64,000 bases of DNA from Undibacterium hunanense (GTDB lineage: Bacteria; Pseudomonadota; Gammaproteobacteria; Burkholderiales; Burkholderiaceae_D): contig NZ_JACOGF010000001.1 of the NCBI RefSeq assembly GCF_014284335.1, forward strand, positions 372,001 through 436,000, read 5' to 3'. Positions 56,407 to 64,000 of the stretch are shown piece after piece; within the stretch, counting starts at the first letter, position 1; each line of letters opens with the position of its first letter. The position numbers and the translations under genes are program-made. The notes beneath the pieces are model-generated. The model was not told the DNA's origin and made no database searches. It was given only the letters and a program-made list of their open reading frames with translations.

Positions 56407-57837
56407 TCAGAAGTTCAATGAACGTTTGTCCACTGCCAGCGCTGCTTCTTTAGTCGCTTCAGACAAAGAAGGATGTGCGTGGCAAATACGGGCGATGTCT
56501 TCTGCCGATGCCTTGAATTCCATCGCCACAACAGCTTCAGCGATCAGTTCGGAAGCCATAGGGCCAACAATATGCACACCCAGGATTTCATCTGTCGTTG
56601 CATCCGCCAGGAACTTGACCATACCTGAAGTATCACCCAGGGCACGCGCACGGCCATTCGCCATGAATGGGAAAGTACCTGCTTTGTAAGCCACGCCATC
56701 AGCCTTCAGTTGCTGCTCGGTACGACCTACCCATGCGATTTCCGGAGATGTGTAGATTACCCAGGGAATGGTATTGAAGTTGACATGACCATGCTGACCG
56801 GCGATACGCTCGGCAACAGCAACGCCCTCTTCTTCTGCCTTGTGTGCCAGCATAGGACCACGTACCACGTCGCCCACGGCCCAGACATTCGCCAGATTGG
56901 TTTTACAGTCACCATCAACAGCGATGAAACCACGCTCATCGAGTTGCAGGCCAACTGCTTCTGCGTTCAAGCCATTCGTGTTCGGTGTGCGACCAATGGA
57001 AATGATGAGCTTGTCGAATACTGCTTTGTGTTCAGCGCCCTTGTCGTCAGTATAGTTGACGGTCACATCGCTACCGCCGTTGACGATTTCGCCAATCTTG
57101 ACGCCCAGATTGATGGACAAGCCTTGTTTCACAAACAGCTTATGCGCTTCTTTGGCGATCTGCTCATCCACAGCACCGAGGAAAGTCGGCAATGCTTCGA
57201 GTACTGTCACTTCTGCACCCAGACGACGCCAGACGCTACCCATTTCCAGGCCGATGACACCAGCACCGATAACACCGAGTTTTTTCGGCACTTCAGCGAT
57301 ACTCAATGCGCCGTCATTCGACAGGATAGTCGCTTCATCAAACGCTGCGCCTGGCAAGGCACGTGCGTTGGAACCAGTAGCCAGGATGATGTGCTTGCCG
57401 GTAATGGTTTCTTCTGTCTTGCCAGCAACCTTGATTTCATAACCAGCGGCATCGGCAGCTTTAACAAACGAACCATGGCCGTGGAAGAAAGTCACTTTGT
57501 TCTTTTTGAACAGGAACAGGATGCCGTCATTGTTTTGCTTGACGATGGTGTTTTTGCGACCCAGCATCTTGGCGACATCCAGGCCCAGGCCCTGCACCTG
57601 AATACCGTGATCAGCAAATGCGTGACCAGCGTGTTCATAATGTTCGGAAGACTGCAACAGCGCCTTGGATGGAATGCAACCTACGTTGGTGCACGTGCCG
57701 CCAGGTGCCGGGCCGCCTTTGTCATTGCTCCAGGCGTCGATACAGGCCGTGGAAAACCCCAGTTGTGCAGCACGGATTGCTGCGATATAGCCGCCAGGGC
57801 CACCGCCGATAACGACAACGTCAAATTGTTTGCTCAT
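56407..57837 (-). CDS. lpdA: Dihydrolipoyl dehydrogenase (E3)
   Basis: This 476-residue flavoprotein reoxidises dihydrolipoyl groups of OdhB with NAD+. FAD-binding [17 protein letters not shown] is near residue 12. The redox disulfide is in [15 protein letters not shown] near residue 48, and the NAD-binding [17 protein letters not shown] near 190. A C-terminal His-Glu base pair lies in [10 protein letters not shown]. It is the third enzyme of the odh block, separated from odhB by the small PspC gene. Confidence 0.97.
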   Translation of the reverse strand: MSKQFDVVVIGGGPGGYIAAIRAAQLGFSTACIDAWSNDKGGPAPGGTCTNVGCIPSKALLQSSEHYEHAGHAFADHGIQVQGLGLDVAKMLGRKNTIVKQNNDGILFLFKKNKVTFFHGHGSFVKAADAAGYEIKVAGKTEETITGKHIILATGSNARALPGAAFDEATILSNDGALSIAEVPKKLGVIGAGVIGLEMGSVWRRLGAEVTVLEALPTFLGAVDEQIAKEAHKLFVKQGLSINLGVKIGEIVNGGSDVTVNYTDDKGAEHKAVFDKLIISIGRTPNTNGLNAEAVGLQLDERGFIAVDGDCKTNLANVWAVGDVVRGPMLAHKAEEEGVAVAERIAGQHGHVNFNTIPWVIYTSPEIAWVGRTEQQLKADGVAYKAGTFPFMANGRARALGDTSGMVKFLADATTDEILGVHIVGPMASELIAEAVVAMEFKASAEDIARICHAHPSLSEATKEAALAVDKRSLNF

Positions 57838-57907
57838 GAAAATATCCTGATAGGTATGGATTGACTAAATCGCGAGATATCGAAAAATAACGTGAAATAT
57901 CGTGTAG

Positions 57908-58240
57908 TCACTCTTCTTCCGGCACAAAAATCCAGGCCAGCAAATAAGCGACCACGCCAGCACCGAAATAAAGACTGAAAAAGACAAACATCAAACGCCA
58001 GATCCAGGATTCCATCCCGGTAAACTTGCCAAGCCCACCGCAGAGCCCACCCAGCCACTGGTCAGTTTTTGACCGGCGGAATTGATTCAACTGGTCGAAA
58101 CCCAGATTTTGATGAGGACCGGAAGCAGAAGTGTCGCCAGTAGCCAGCAATCTGGCTTTGGCTTGGGCAAATTCTGCATCAGACAGGGCTCCTGCCTGAT
58201 GCAGTTCATGCAGACGTTTGATTTCGTCAGCGATATTCAC
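57908..58240 (-). CDS. SHOCT + PspC domain small membrane protein
   Basis: This 110-residue protein has an N-terminal SHOCT motif (DEIKRLHELHQAGALSDAEFAQAKARLL, residues 5-32). A PspC domain (residues ~58-108; LGGLCGGLGKFTGMESWIWRLM) with a C-terminal membrane helix ends in FVPEEE. PspC proteins relate to envelope stress. It is embedded between odhB (31 bp) and lpdA (70 bp), so it is expressed with the 2-oxoglutarate dehydrogenase genes. The reason is unknown. Confidence 0.87.
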   Translation of the reverse strand: MNIADEIKRLHELHQAGALSDAEFAQAKARLLATGDTSASGPHQNLGFDQLNQFRRSKTDQWLGGLCGGLGKFTGMESWIWRLMFVFFSLYFGAGVVAYLLAWIFVPEEE

Positions 58241-58271
58241 GGAATGATTCTCGCTTTGCTTTGAATCTGAA

Positions 58272-59531
58272 TTACAGATCGAGCAACAGGCGGGCCGGAT
58301 CTTCCAGCGCGTCTTTCATTGCCACCAGACCCAGAACAGCTTCACGACCGTCAATGATACGATGGTCATAAGACATTGCCAGGTAATTCATAGGACGGAT
58401 AACGATCTGGCCATTTTCAACCACGGCACGGTCCTTGGTCGCATGTACGCCCAGAATTGCGGATTGTGGTGGGTTGATGATAGGTGTAGACAACATGGAA
58501 CCAAAAGTACCACCATTCGAGATGGAGAACGTACCACCAGACAGATCGTCCAGGGTCAGTTTACCGTCTTTGGCCTTGGCACCGAATTCGCCGATTTTCT
58601 TCTCGATTTCAGCAATCGTCATCTGATCCGTATTGCGCAGAATAGGTACTACCAGACCGCGTGGGGAACCAACTGCGATACCGATGTCGAAGTAACCGTG
58701 GTAGACGATGTCATTACCATCAACAGATGCGTTGATGATAGGGTATTTTTTCAACGCAGCAACAGCAGCCTTGACGAAGAAGGACATGAAGCCCAGTTTC
58801 ACGCCATGTTCTTTTTCAAACTTGTCTTTGTACTTGTTACGCAAGTCCATGACAGGTGCCATGTTGACTTCATTGAAGGTGGTCAGAATCGCGTTGGTGG
58901 ATTGCGATTGCACCAGACGTTCAGCGATACGTGCACGCAGACGGCTCATCGGTACGCGCTCTTCCGGACGGTCACCCAGGCTGGCGATCGTTGGTGCGGC
59001 AACTTGTTGCAGGGCTGGTTTGCCTGCTGCAGGTGCGGCCAGAGGTGCAACAACTGGTGCAGCGGCAGGTTTGGCGGCTACTGCTACCAGTGCATCACCC
59101 TTGGTAACGCGACCATCTTTGCCGGAACCGTCAACCTGTGCTGCAGTCAGATTGTTTTCCGACAGGATTTTTGCTGCTGCCGGCATTGCTACGCCAGCAG
59201 AAGACTTGGCATCAGCAGCAGGTGCTAATGCAGCAGCGGCAACTGCTACCGGAGCAGCGGATACTTCCATCGGGCTTACTTTTGCAGATGCATCAGTATC
59301 CAGAATAGCGATGATTTCACCGGCGACAACAGTGCTGCCATCGCCCTTGATGATTTGTGTAATCACGCCAGCGTCAGGTGCTGGCAGTTCCAGTACAACT
59401 TTGTCTGTTTCAACGTCAATCAGGTTTTCGTCACGACCGACAGATTCACCAACTTTTTTATGCCAGGACAACAGGGTTGCTTCTGCGACGGACTCAGATA
59501 ACTGAGGAACTTTTACTTCGATAATTGCCAT
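58272..59531 (-). CDS. odhB: 2-oxoglutarate dehydrogenase E2, dihydrolipoyl succinyltransferase
   Basis: This 419-residue E2 transfers succinyl to CoA. It has one lipoyl domain with the lipoylated Lys in ETDKVVLE (near residue 43), an Ala/Pro/Val hinge and an E3-binding domain (residues ~115-150). The catalytic domain carries the His-Asp motif [11 protein letters not shown] near residue 390. It lies 61 bp after odhA and forms the odhA-odhB-pspC-lpdA unit. Confidence 0.98.
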   Translation of the reverse strand: MAIIEVKVPQLSESVAEATLLSWHKKVGESVGRDENLIDVETDKVVLELPAPDAGVITQIIKGDGSTVVAGEIIAILDTDASAKVSPMEVSAAPVAVAAAALAPAADAKSSAGVAMPAAAKILSENNLTAAQVDGSGKDGRVTKGDALVAVAAKPAAAPVVAPLAAPAAGKPALQQVAAPTIASLGDRPEERVPMSRLRARIAERLVQSQSTNAILTTFNEVNMAPVMDLRNKYKDKFEKEHGVKLGFMSFFVKAAVAALKKYPIINASVDGNDIVYHGYFDIGIAVGSPRGLVVPILRNTDQMTIAEIEKKIGEFGAKAKDGKLTLDDLSGGTFSISNGGTFGSMLSTPIINPPQSAILGVHATKDRAVVENGQIVIRPMNYLAMSYDHRIIDGREAVLGLVAMKDALEDPARLLLDL

Positions 59532-59592
59532 TTTTTACTCTCCGATTCGGGTAGCCAGATGCGACATCAGCTTCTGATGTCGCATCGCGTCA

Positions 59593-62448
59593 TTATTTGG
59601 TCAGGACAAAGCCTTTGAGTTTGGAAAATGCCGTTTCCAGCAATGCTTTTTGTTGTGCATAGTGCTTGTCGTAGTAACCGACAGCTGGCGATGCACTGGC
59701 TGGACGACCTGCATAAGCAAGTTTTTGACCTTCTTCCAGACTTTCAAAAATATTGTGCTGAATCTGGAACCATGGTCCCTGATTTTGCGGCTCATCTTGT
59801 GCCCAGACCAATTCCGCCATGTTCGGGAATTTTTTCAGTTCGGCAACAAAGCTCTTGTGCGGGAAAGGATACAACTGTTCAACACGGATAATTGCCGTGT
59901 CTGTCTGGCCGCGCTCTTTACGGGAGTTAACCAGGTCGTAATACACTTTGCCTGAGCAGGCGACCACGCGCTTGACTTTTTTCGCATCGATTTTTTCATC
60001 CACTTCGCCGATAACGGTGTGGAAGCTGCCTTTGGCCAGGTCGGACAATGGTGAACCTGCATCCTTGTTACGCAACAGGGATTTCGGTGTCATGATGACC
60101 AGTGGCTTACGGAACATGCGTATCATCTGACGACGCAACAGATGGAATATCTGCGCTGCTGTCGTTGGCTGAACCACTTGCATATTGTTGTCAGCACACA
60201 GTTGCAGGAAGCGTTCAGGACGTGCGGATGAATGTTCCGGACCCTGGCCTTCATAACCATGCGGCAGCATCATGACCAAACCAGATGCACGACCCCATTT
60301 CACTTCACCAGAGCTGATGAACTGATCGATAACGACTTGTGCGCCGTTGGCGAAGTCACCGAATTGCGCTTCCCAGATGGTCAGCGTGTTTGGCTCAGCA
60401 GTGGAATAGCCGTATTCAAAGCCCAGTACCGCTTCTTCAGACAAGACGGAATCGATAACGGTGAACGGTGCCTGTTTGTCAGAAATATTTTGCAGAGGAA
60501 TATAAGTGCCTGCATCCCAGCGTTCACGGTTTTGATCATGCAAGACTGCATGGCGATGAACGAAAGTACCGCGACCTGCATCCTGACCTGTCAAACGAAT
60601 TGCATAACCTGAAGATACCAGGGATGCGTAGGCCAGATGCTCGCCCATACCCCAGTCCAGGTTCATTTCGCCACGACCCATGGTAGCGCGGTCGCCCAGA
60701 ACTTTTTCTACCAGGCTATGTGGTTTGAAGCCAGCAGGCACAGTAGTAATACGCTCGGCCAGGCGCTTCAGTTCAGTGGACGGCACTGCGGTGTCAGCAG
60801 CATCTGTCCATTTGCGGTTGAGGAAAGGAATCCAGTCAACTGCATATTTGTTTTTGAAGTTGGAAATAACCGGATCATGCGTATGCTTGCCTGCATCCAT
60901 GGCATCACGGTAAGCCTTGATCATCTGATCGCCGCCATCGGCAGGAATGGTACCCTGCGCTGCCAGCTTGTCTGCATACATCTTGCGTGTGCCAGGATGC
61001 TGACCAATCTTCTTGTACATCAAAGGCTGAGTCAATGCAGGTGTATCTTGCTCGTTGTGGCCCAGTTTGCGATAACAGATGATGTCGACGACGACATCTT
61101 TCTTGAATTCCATACGGTAATCCAGAGCGATCTGGGTCGCCAGAACAACGGCTTCAGGATCATCTGCATTGACGTGCAATACCGGTGCTTCGATCATTTT
61201 GACAACGTCGGAGCAATACAGGGTAGAACGGGAATCGCGTGGATCGGAAGTCGTGAAACCGATCTGGTTATTGATGACGATATGCACAGTACCACCTGTA
61301 CCATAACCGCGCGTTTGCGCCAAGTTCAGTGTTTCCATGACCACGCCCTGCCCTGCAAACGCGGCATCGCCGTGAACCAGGATAGGCAGAACCTGTGAAC
61401 CATCTTTGTCACCGCGACGGTCCATACGTGCCTTGACAGAACCTTCAACCACAGGGTTGACGATTTCCAGATGGGACGGATTGAACGCCAGGGACAAATG
61501 CACCGGGCCGCCTGGAGTGGAAATATCGGACGAGAAGCCCTGATGATATTTAACGTCGCCAGCTGGCAGGTCGTCACCGTGTTTGCCTTCAAATTCGGCA
61601 AACAGATCCTGAGGCATTTTACCCAGGGTATTGACCAGTACGTTCAGACGGCCACGGTGGGCCATACCGATAACGATTTCTTCCACACCGCGTTCACCGG
61701 CACGCTGGATGGTTTCATCCATGGAAGCAATGAAGCTTTCGCCACCTTCCAGGGAGAAACGCTTCTGACCCACGTATTTGGTGTGCAGATAACGTTCCAG
61801 GCCTTCGGCTGCCGTCAGGCGGTCAAGGATGTGTTTTTTCTTTTCCAGGGAAAAGGATGGTGTAGAACGGATGGCTTCGAGTTTTTGTTGCAACCAGCGC
61901 TTTTCAGTCGGGTCGCTGATGTACATGAACTCGGCACCGATAGAACGGCAATACGTATCACGCAAGGCATTCAACAGGTCGCGCAATGATGCAGTTTCTG
62001 GTCCGAAATAGGTGTTGCTGATGTTGAAATGGATATCCATATCGGCATCAGTAAAGCCATAAAAGCTGGGTTCCAGTTCCGGAATACTTGGACGTTCCTG
62101 ACGTTGCAGCGGGTCCAGATTGGCCCAGTGACTACCAAGGAAGCGATATGCCGCGATCAGTTGCTGGGCAGCGACGCGTTTGCGTCCCATTTCAGCATCG
62201 GCTGTGGCATTGACTGTGCGAATCGGGCCTTGTTTGGCGCGTTCAGCAAAGGAGGCAATGACGGGAGCATGCGCAACGTCGGGCTTGGAAGAGCCATCGA
62301 CCGCAGGCACATTTTGCATGGCGTCAAAGTATGCGCGCCAATTTTCAGGAACAGAACCGGGATTATTCAGATACGCTTCATACAGTTCTTCTACGTACGG
62401 CGCATTGCCGCCGAACAAGTACGAGTTAGCGTTATATTGTTGCATCAT
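59593..62448 (-). CDS. odhA: 2-oxoglutarate dehydrogenase E1
   Basis: This thiamine-diphosphate-dependent E1 has about 951 residues. The start MMQQYNANSYLFGGNAPYVE is typical of Burkholderiales OdhA; AAGG precedes the ATG at 62448, though a GTG at 62457 is possible. The ThDP region includes GMAHRGRLNVLVN (near 260) and GDAAFAGQGVVMETLN (near 370). The C-terminal part has EAQFGDFANGAQVVIDQF and a long substrate-binding region. It decarboxylates 2-oxoglutarate in the TCA cycle and follows gltA. Confidence 0.98.
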   Translation of the reverse strand: MMQQYNANSYLFGGNAPYVEELYEAYLNNPGSVPENWRAYFDAMQNVPAVDGSSKPDVAHAPVIASFAERAKQGPIRTVNATADAEMGRKRVAAQQLIAAYRFLGSHWANLDPLQRQERPSIPELEPSFYGFTDADMDIHFNISNTYFGPETASLRDLLNALRDTYCRSIGAEFMYISDPTEKRWLQQKLEAIRSTPSFSLEKKKHILDRLTAAEGLERYLHTKYVGQKRFSLEGGESFIASMDETIQRAGERGVEEIVIGMAHRGRLNVLVNTLGKMPQDLFAEFEGKHGDDLPAGDVKYHQGFSSDISTPGGPVHLSLAFNPSHLEIVNPVVEGSVKARMDRRGDKDGSQVLPILVHGDAAFAGQGVVMETLNLAQTRGYGTGGTVHIVINNQIGFTTSDPRDSRSTLYCSDVVKMIEAPVLHVNADDPEAVVLATQIALDYRMEFKKDVVVDIICYRKLGHNEQDTPALTQPLMYKKIGQHPGTRKMYADKLAAQGTIPADGGDQMIKAYRDAMDAGKHTHDPVISNFKNKYAVDWIPFLNRKWTDAADTAVPSTELKRLAERITTVPAGFKPHSLVEKVLGDRATMGRGEMNLDWGMGEHLAYASLVSSGYAIRLTGQDAGRGTFVHRHAVLHDQNRERWDAGTYIPLQNISDKQAPFTVIDSVLSEEAVLGFEYGYSTAEPNTLTIWEAQFGDFANGAQVVIDQFISSGEVKWGRASGLVMMLPHGYEGQGPEHSSARPERFLQLCADNNMQVVQPTTAAQIFHLLRRQMIRMFRKPLVIMTPKSLLRNKDAGSPLSDLAKGSFHTVIGEVDEKIDAKKVKRVVACSGKVYYDLVNSRKERGQTDTAIIRVEQLYPFPHKSFVAELKKFPNMAELVWAQDEPQNQGPWFQIQHNIFESLEEGQKLAYAGRPASASPAVGYYDKHYAQQKALLETAFSKLKGFVLTK

Positions 62449-62464
62449 CTTGCTCACCTTTCTT

Positions 62465-62505
62465 CGCGTTTCGCGAGATTAGCGGGTTAATCTAACCTTC
62501 CGCGA
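62465..62505 (-). promoter_or_regulatory. Structured 5' leader of odhA
   Basis: Close before the odhA start are nested inverted repeats. The outer pair is TCGCG/CGCGA at 62471-62475 and 62501-62505. The inner pair GGTTA-ATC-TAACC spans 62485-62497. An overlapping CGCG-TTT-CGCG can also form. These could shape ribosome access to odhA. Confidence 0.4.
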
Positions 62506-62675
62506 CACGGCCTGACCGGTTAGCGGATTGCACATCAAGTTGTGGGGAAGGGCTTATTCAAACTATCCTCGTGATCCAATCAAAAATCATGCTCTTTTTA
62601 TATGACTTTTGATTTAATCGCGAAAGTTATATGTAAAAATCACTTTCGTGCCGAAGCATAGCATATTTAATGAAG

Positions 62676-62710
62676 AAAAAAAAAGCGAGTCGTAAAGACT
62701 CGCTTTTTAC
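62676..62710 (-). terminator. Rho-independent terminator after gltA
   Basis: GCGAGTC and GACTCGC pair around GTAAA, flanked by a long A-run on the plus strand, i.e. a T-run for the minus strand. It separates gltA from odhA, so odhA has its own promoter. Confidence 0.88.
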
Positions 62711-62731
62711 AACATCAAAGCTGATTAAAAA

Positions 62732-62783
62732 ATTAACTTCCGCATTAACTTTTCTACATTAACTTCTGCATTAATTCCTGAAT
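62732..62783 (-). repeat. Four short ATTAAYTYC direct repeats
   Basis: Copies start at 62732, 62744, 62758 and 62770, with spacing 12, 14 and 12. They lie in the 3' untranslated part of gltA. Possible regulator array or slippage product. Confidence 0.35.
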
Positions 62784-62796
62784 CAAGCTTTGTTAA

Positions 62797-64000
62797 TCAA
62801 CGTTTGTCGATAGGTGGCACATCACGCTTGGCGGCACCAACAAACAACTGACGAGGACGGCCAATTTTTTGTTCTGGGTCAGAAATCATTTCTTTCCACT
62901 GAGCGATCCAGCCTACTGTACGGGCCAGAGCGAAGATACCGGTGAACAAGGCGGTTGGAATACCCAGTGCGCGCTGTACGATACCAGAGTAGAAGTCAAC
63001 GTTAGGATACAGCTTGCGGCTGACGAAGTATTCGTCTTCCAGAGCAATTTTTTCCAACGCCATCGCCAACTTGAACAGCGGATCGTCCTGCAGACCCAGT
63101 TCTTGCAAGACTTCATAGCAGGTTTCGCGCATCAGTTTGGCACGTGGATCATAGTTTTTATAGACGCGATGACCAAAGCCCATCAGCTTGACGCCAGAAT
63201 TCTTGTCTTTCACCTGCGCGATGAAGTGAGGAATATTGTCGACGCTGCCGATTTCTTCCAGCATGCTCAATGCCGCTTCGTTTGCACCACCGTGGGCAGG
63301 ACCCCACAGACAGGCGATACCGGCAGCGATACAGGCAAATGGATTTGCCCCTGAGGAACCCGCCAGACGCACGGTGGACGTGGATGCATTTTGTTCGTGA
63401 TCAGCGTGCAGGATCAGGATACGATCGAGCGCACGTACCAGTACTTCATTGGTTTTGTATGGTTCACATGGTGTGGAGAACATCATGTGCATGAAATTGG
63501 CACTATAGGACAGGTCATTGCGTGGATACACAAACGGCTGGCCGATAGAGTATTTGTAAGCCATCGCAACCAGTGTAGGCATCTTGGCGATCAGACGAAT
63601 CGCCGACACTTCACGGTGATGCGGATCATTGATGTCCAGTGAGTCATGGTAGAACGATGCCAAAGCACCGACTGTACCTACCAGTACCGACATAGGATGG
63701 GCATCACGACGGAAACCACGGAAGAAGAATTGCATCTGCTCATGCACCATGGTGTGATTGGTGACAGTCGCTACAAATTCTTTCTTTTGATCTGCATTTG
63801 GCAATTCGCCATTCAACAACAGGTAGCAGGTTTCCAGGAAATCGCCGCCATTCACTGCCAGTTGCTCGATCGGGTAACCGCGATACAGCAATTCACCCTT
63901 GTCGCCATCGATGTAGGTGATGGAAGAGTTACAGGCTGCCGTGGACATGAAACCCGGGTCGTACGTGAACATGCCAGTAGCGCCGTACAGTTTACGGATG
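62797..64000 (-). CDS. gltA: Citrate synthase, 5' end beyond the window
   Basis: Citrate synthase condenses oxaloacetate and acetyl-CoA. About 400 C-terminal residues are present; the frame is open at the right edge (reading IRKLYGATG before MFTYDPG), so the first ~30-40 residues are missing. Catalytic His occur in [10 protein letters not shown] and [10 protein letters not shown], then [13 protein letters not shown] with the conserved His-Arg. The substrate-binding Asp lies in NVDFYSGIV. Ends with DVPPIDKR. Type I hexameric citrate synthase, upstream of odhA as usual in Burkholderiales. Confidence 0.97.
   Translation of the reverse strand, partial: IRKLYGATGMFTYDPGFMSTAACNSSITYIDGDKGELLYRGYPIEQLAVNGGDFLETCYLLLNGELPNADQKKEFVATVTNHTMVHEQMQFFFRGFRRDAHPMSVLVGTVGALASFYHDSLDINDPHHREVSAIRLIAKMPTLVAMAYKYSIGQPFVYPRNDLSYSANFMHMMFSTPCEPYKTNEVLVRALDRILILHADHEQNASTSTVRLAGSSGANPFACIAAGIACLWGPAHGGANEAALSMLEEIGSVDNIPHFIAQVKDKNSGVKLMGFGHRVYKNYDPRAKLMRETCYEVLQELGLQDDPLFKLAMALEKIALEDEYFVSRKLYPNVDFYSGIVQRALGIPTALFTGIFALARTVGWIAQWKEMISDPEQKIGRPRQLFVGAAKRDVPPIDKR

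Larger units (their letters stand above)
62506..62796. other. Intergenic region between odhA and gltA
   Basis: It holds the gltA terminator at 62676-62710 and a series of short direct repeats at 62732-62783. The odhA promoter probably lies at 62570-62650, where the sequence is AT-rich, but no clear -10/-35 pair is assigned. Confidence 0.5.

Noticed and set aside
56710..57864. 384-codon plus-strand frame over lpdA
   Set aside because: Shadow of lpdA, whose motifs on the other strand are decisive.

Overview
The window looks like chromosomal DNA of a betaproteobacterium, most likely Burkholderiales/Oxalobacteraceae (an Undibacterium-like genome is my guess from moderate GC, judged by eye). Supporting signs are the block gltA / odhA-odhB-lpdA-zapE, the ratA-rnfH pair divergent from smpB, the guaB-guaA pair, OmpR/EnvZ with Burkholderiales-type sequences, and an OdhA that begins MMQQY. 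About 49 protein-coding genes are supported. I found no rRNA, tRNA, tmRNA or CRISPR array.

Layout. 0.2-10.8 kb is an eleven-gene minus-strand cluster for breakdown of an acyl or carbonyl compound: thiolase, large acyl-CoA dehydrogenase, two SDRs, two hotdog thioesterases, a secreted serine hydrolase, MDR oxidoreductase, GST, epoxide-hydrolase-like protein and a GNAT. A divergent MHS-type MFS transporter (11.3-13.0 kb) sits across a 469 bp regulatory region. 13.1-15.7 kb is queE-queD-tadA-ldcA, which joins two wobble-base tRNA modification activities. 16.1-21.5 kb is an accessory three-gene unit of unrecognised large proteins, with palindromes at its 3' end. 22.0-26.3 kb is a Fur-box-controlled fecI/fecR/TonB-receptor iron-uptake unit. 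26.5-28.0 kb is an isolated AT-rich KAP-family P-loop NTPase, probably acquired. 28.2-32.4 kb is guaB, a GAF + degenerate GGDEF gene, then guaA, apparently co-transcribed.

32.5-37.2 kb holds a DUF4124 protein, ratA/rnfH, smpB, a small secreted protein and ompR-envZ. 37.3-40.9 kb is a dicarboxylate transporter and a fumarase/aspartase-superfamily lyase, with a divergent GntR/UTRA regulator and two near-identical palindromic operators. 41.0-46.6 kb is one gene for an ~1870-residue coiled-coil protein with a single C-terminal membrane segment. 46.8-54.4 kb holds upp, an aminotransferase, a palindromic repeat element and a DUF3999-DUF2339 pair. 54.7-64 kb is a small periplasmic protein, zapE, lpdA, a SHOCT-PspC gene, odhB, odhA and a 3'-terminal part of gltA (its start lies beyond the window).

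The parts least explained by known biology are the three-gene accessory unit (16.1-21.5 kb), the giant coiled-coil protein (41.0-46.6 kb), the KAP NTPase and the degenerate GGDEF gene placed between the two GMP-synthesis genes.
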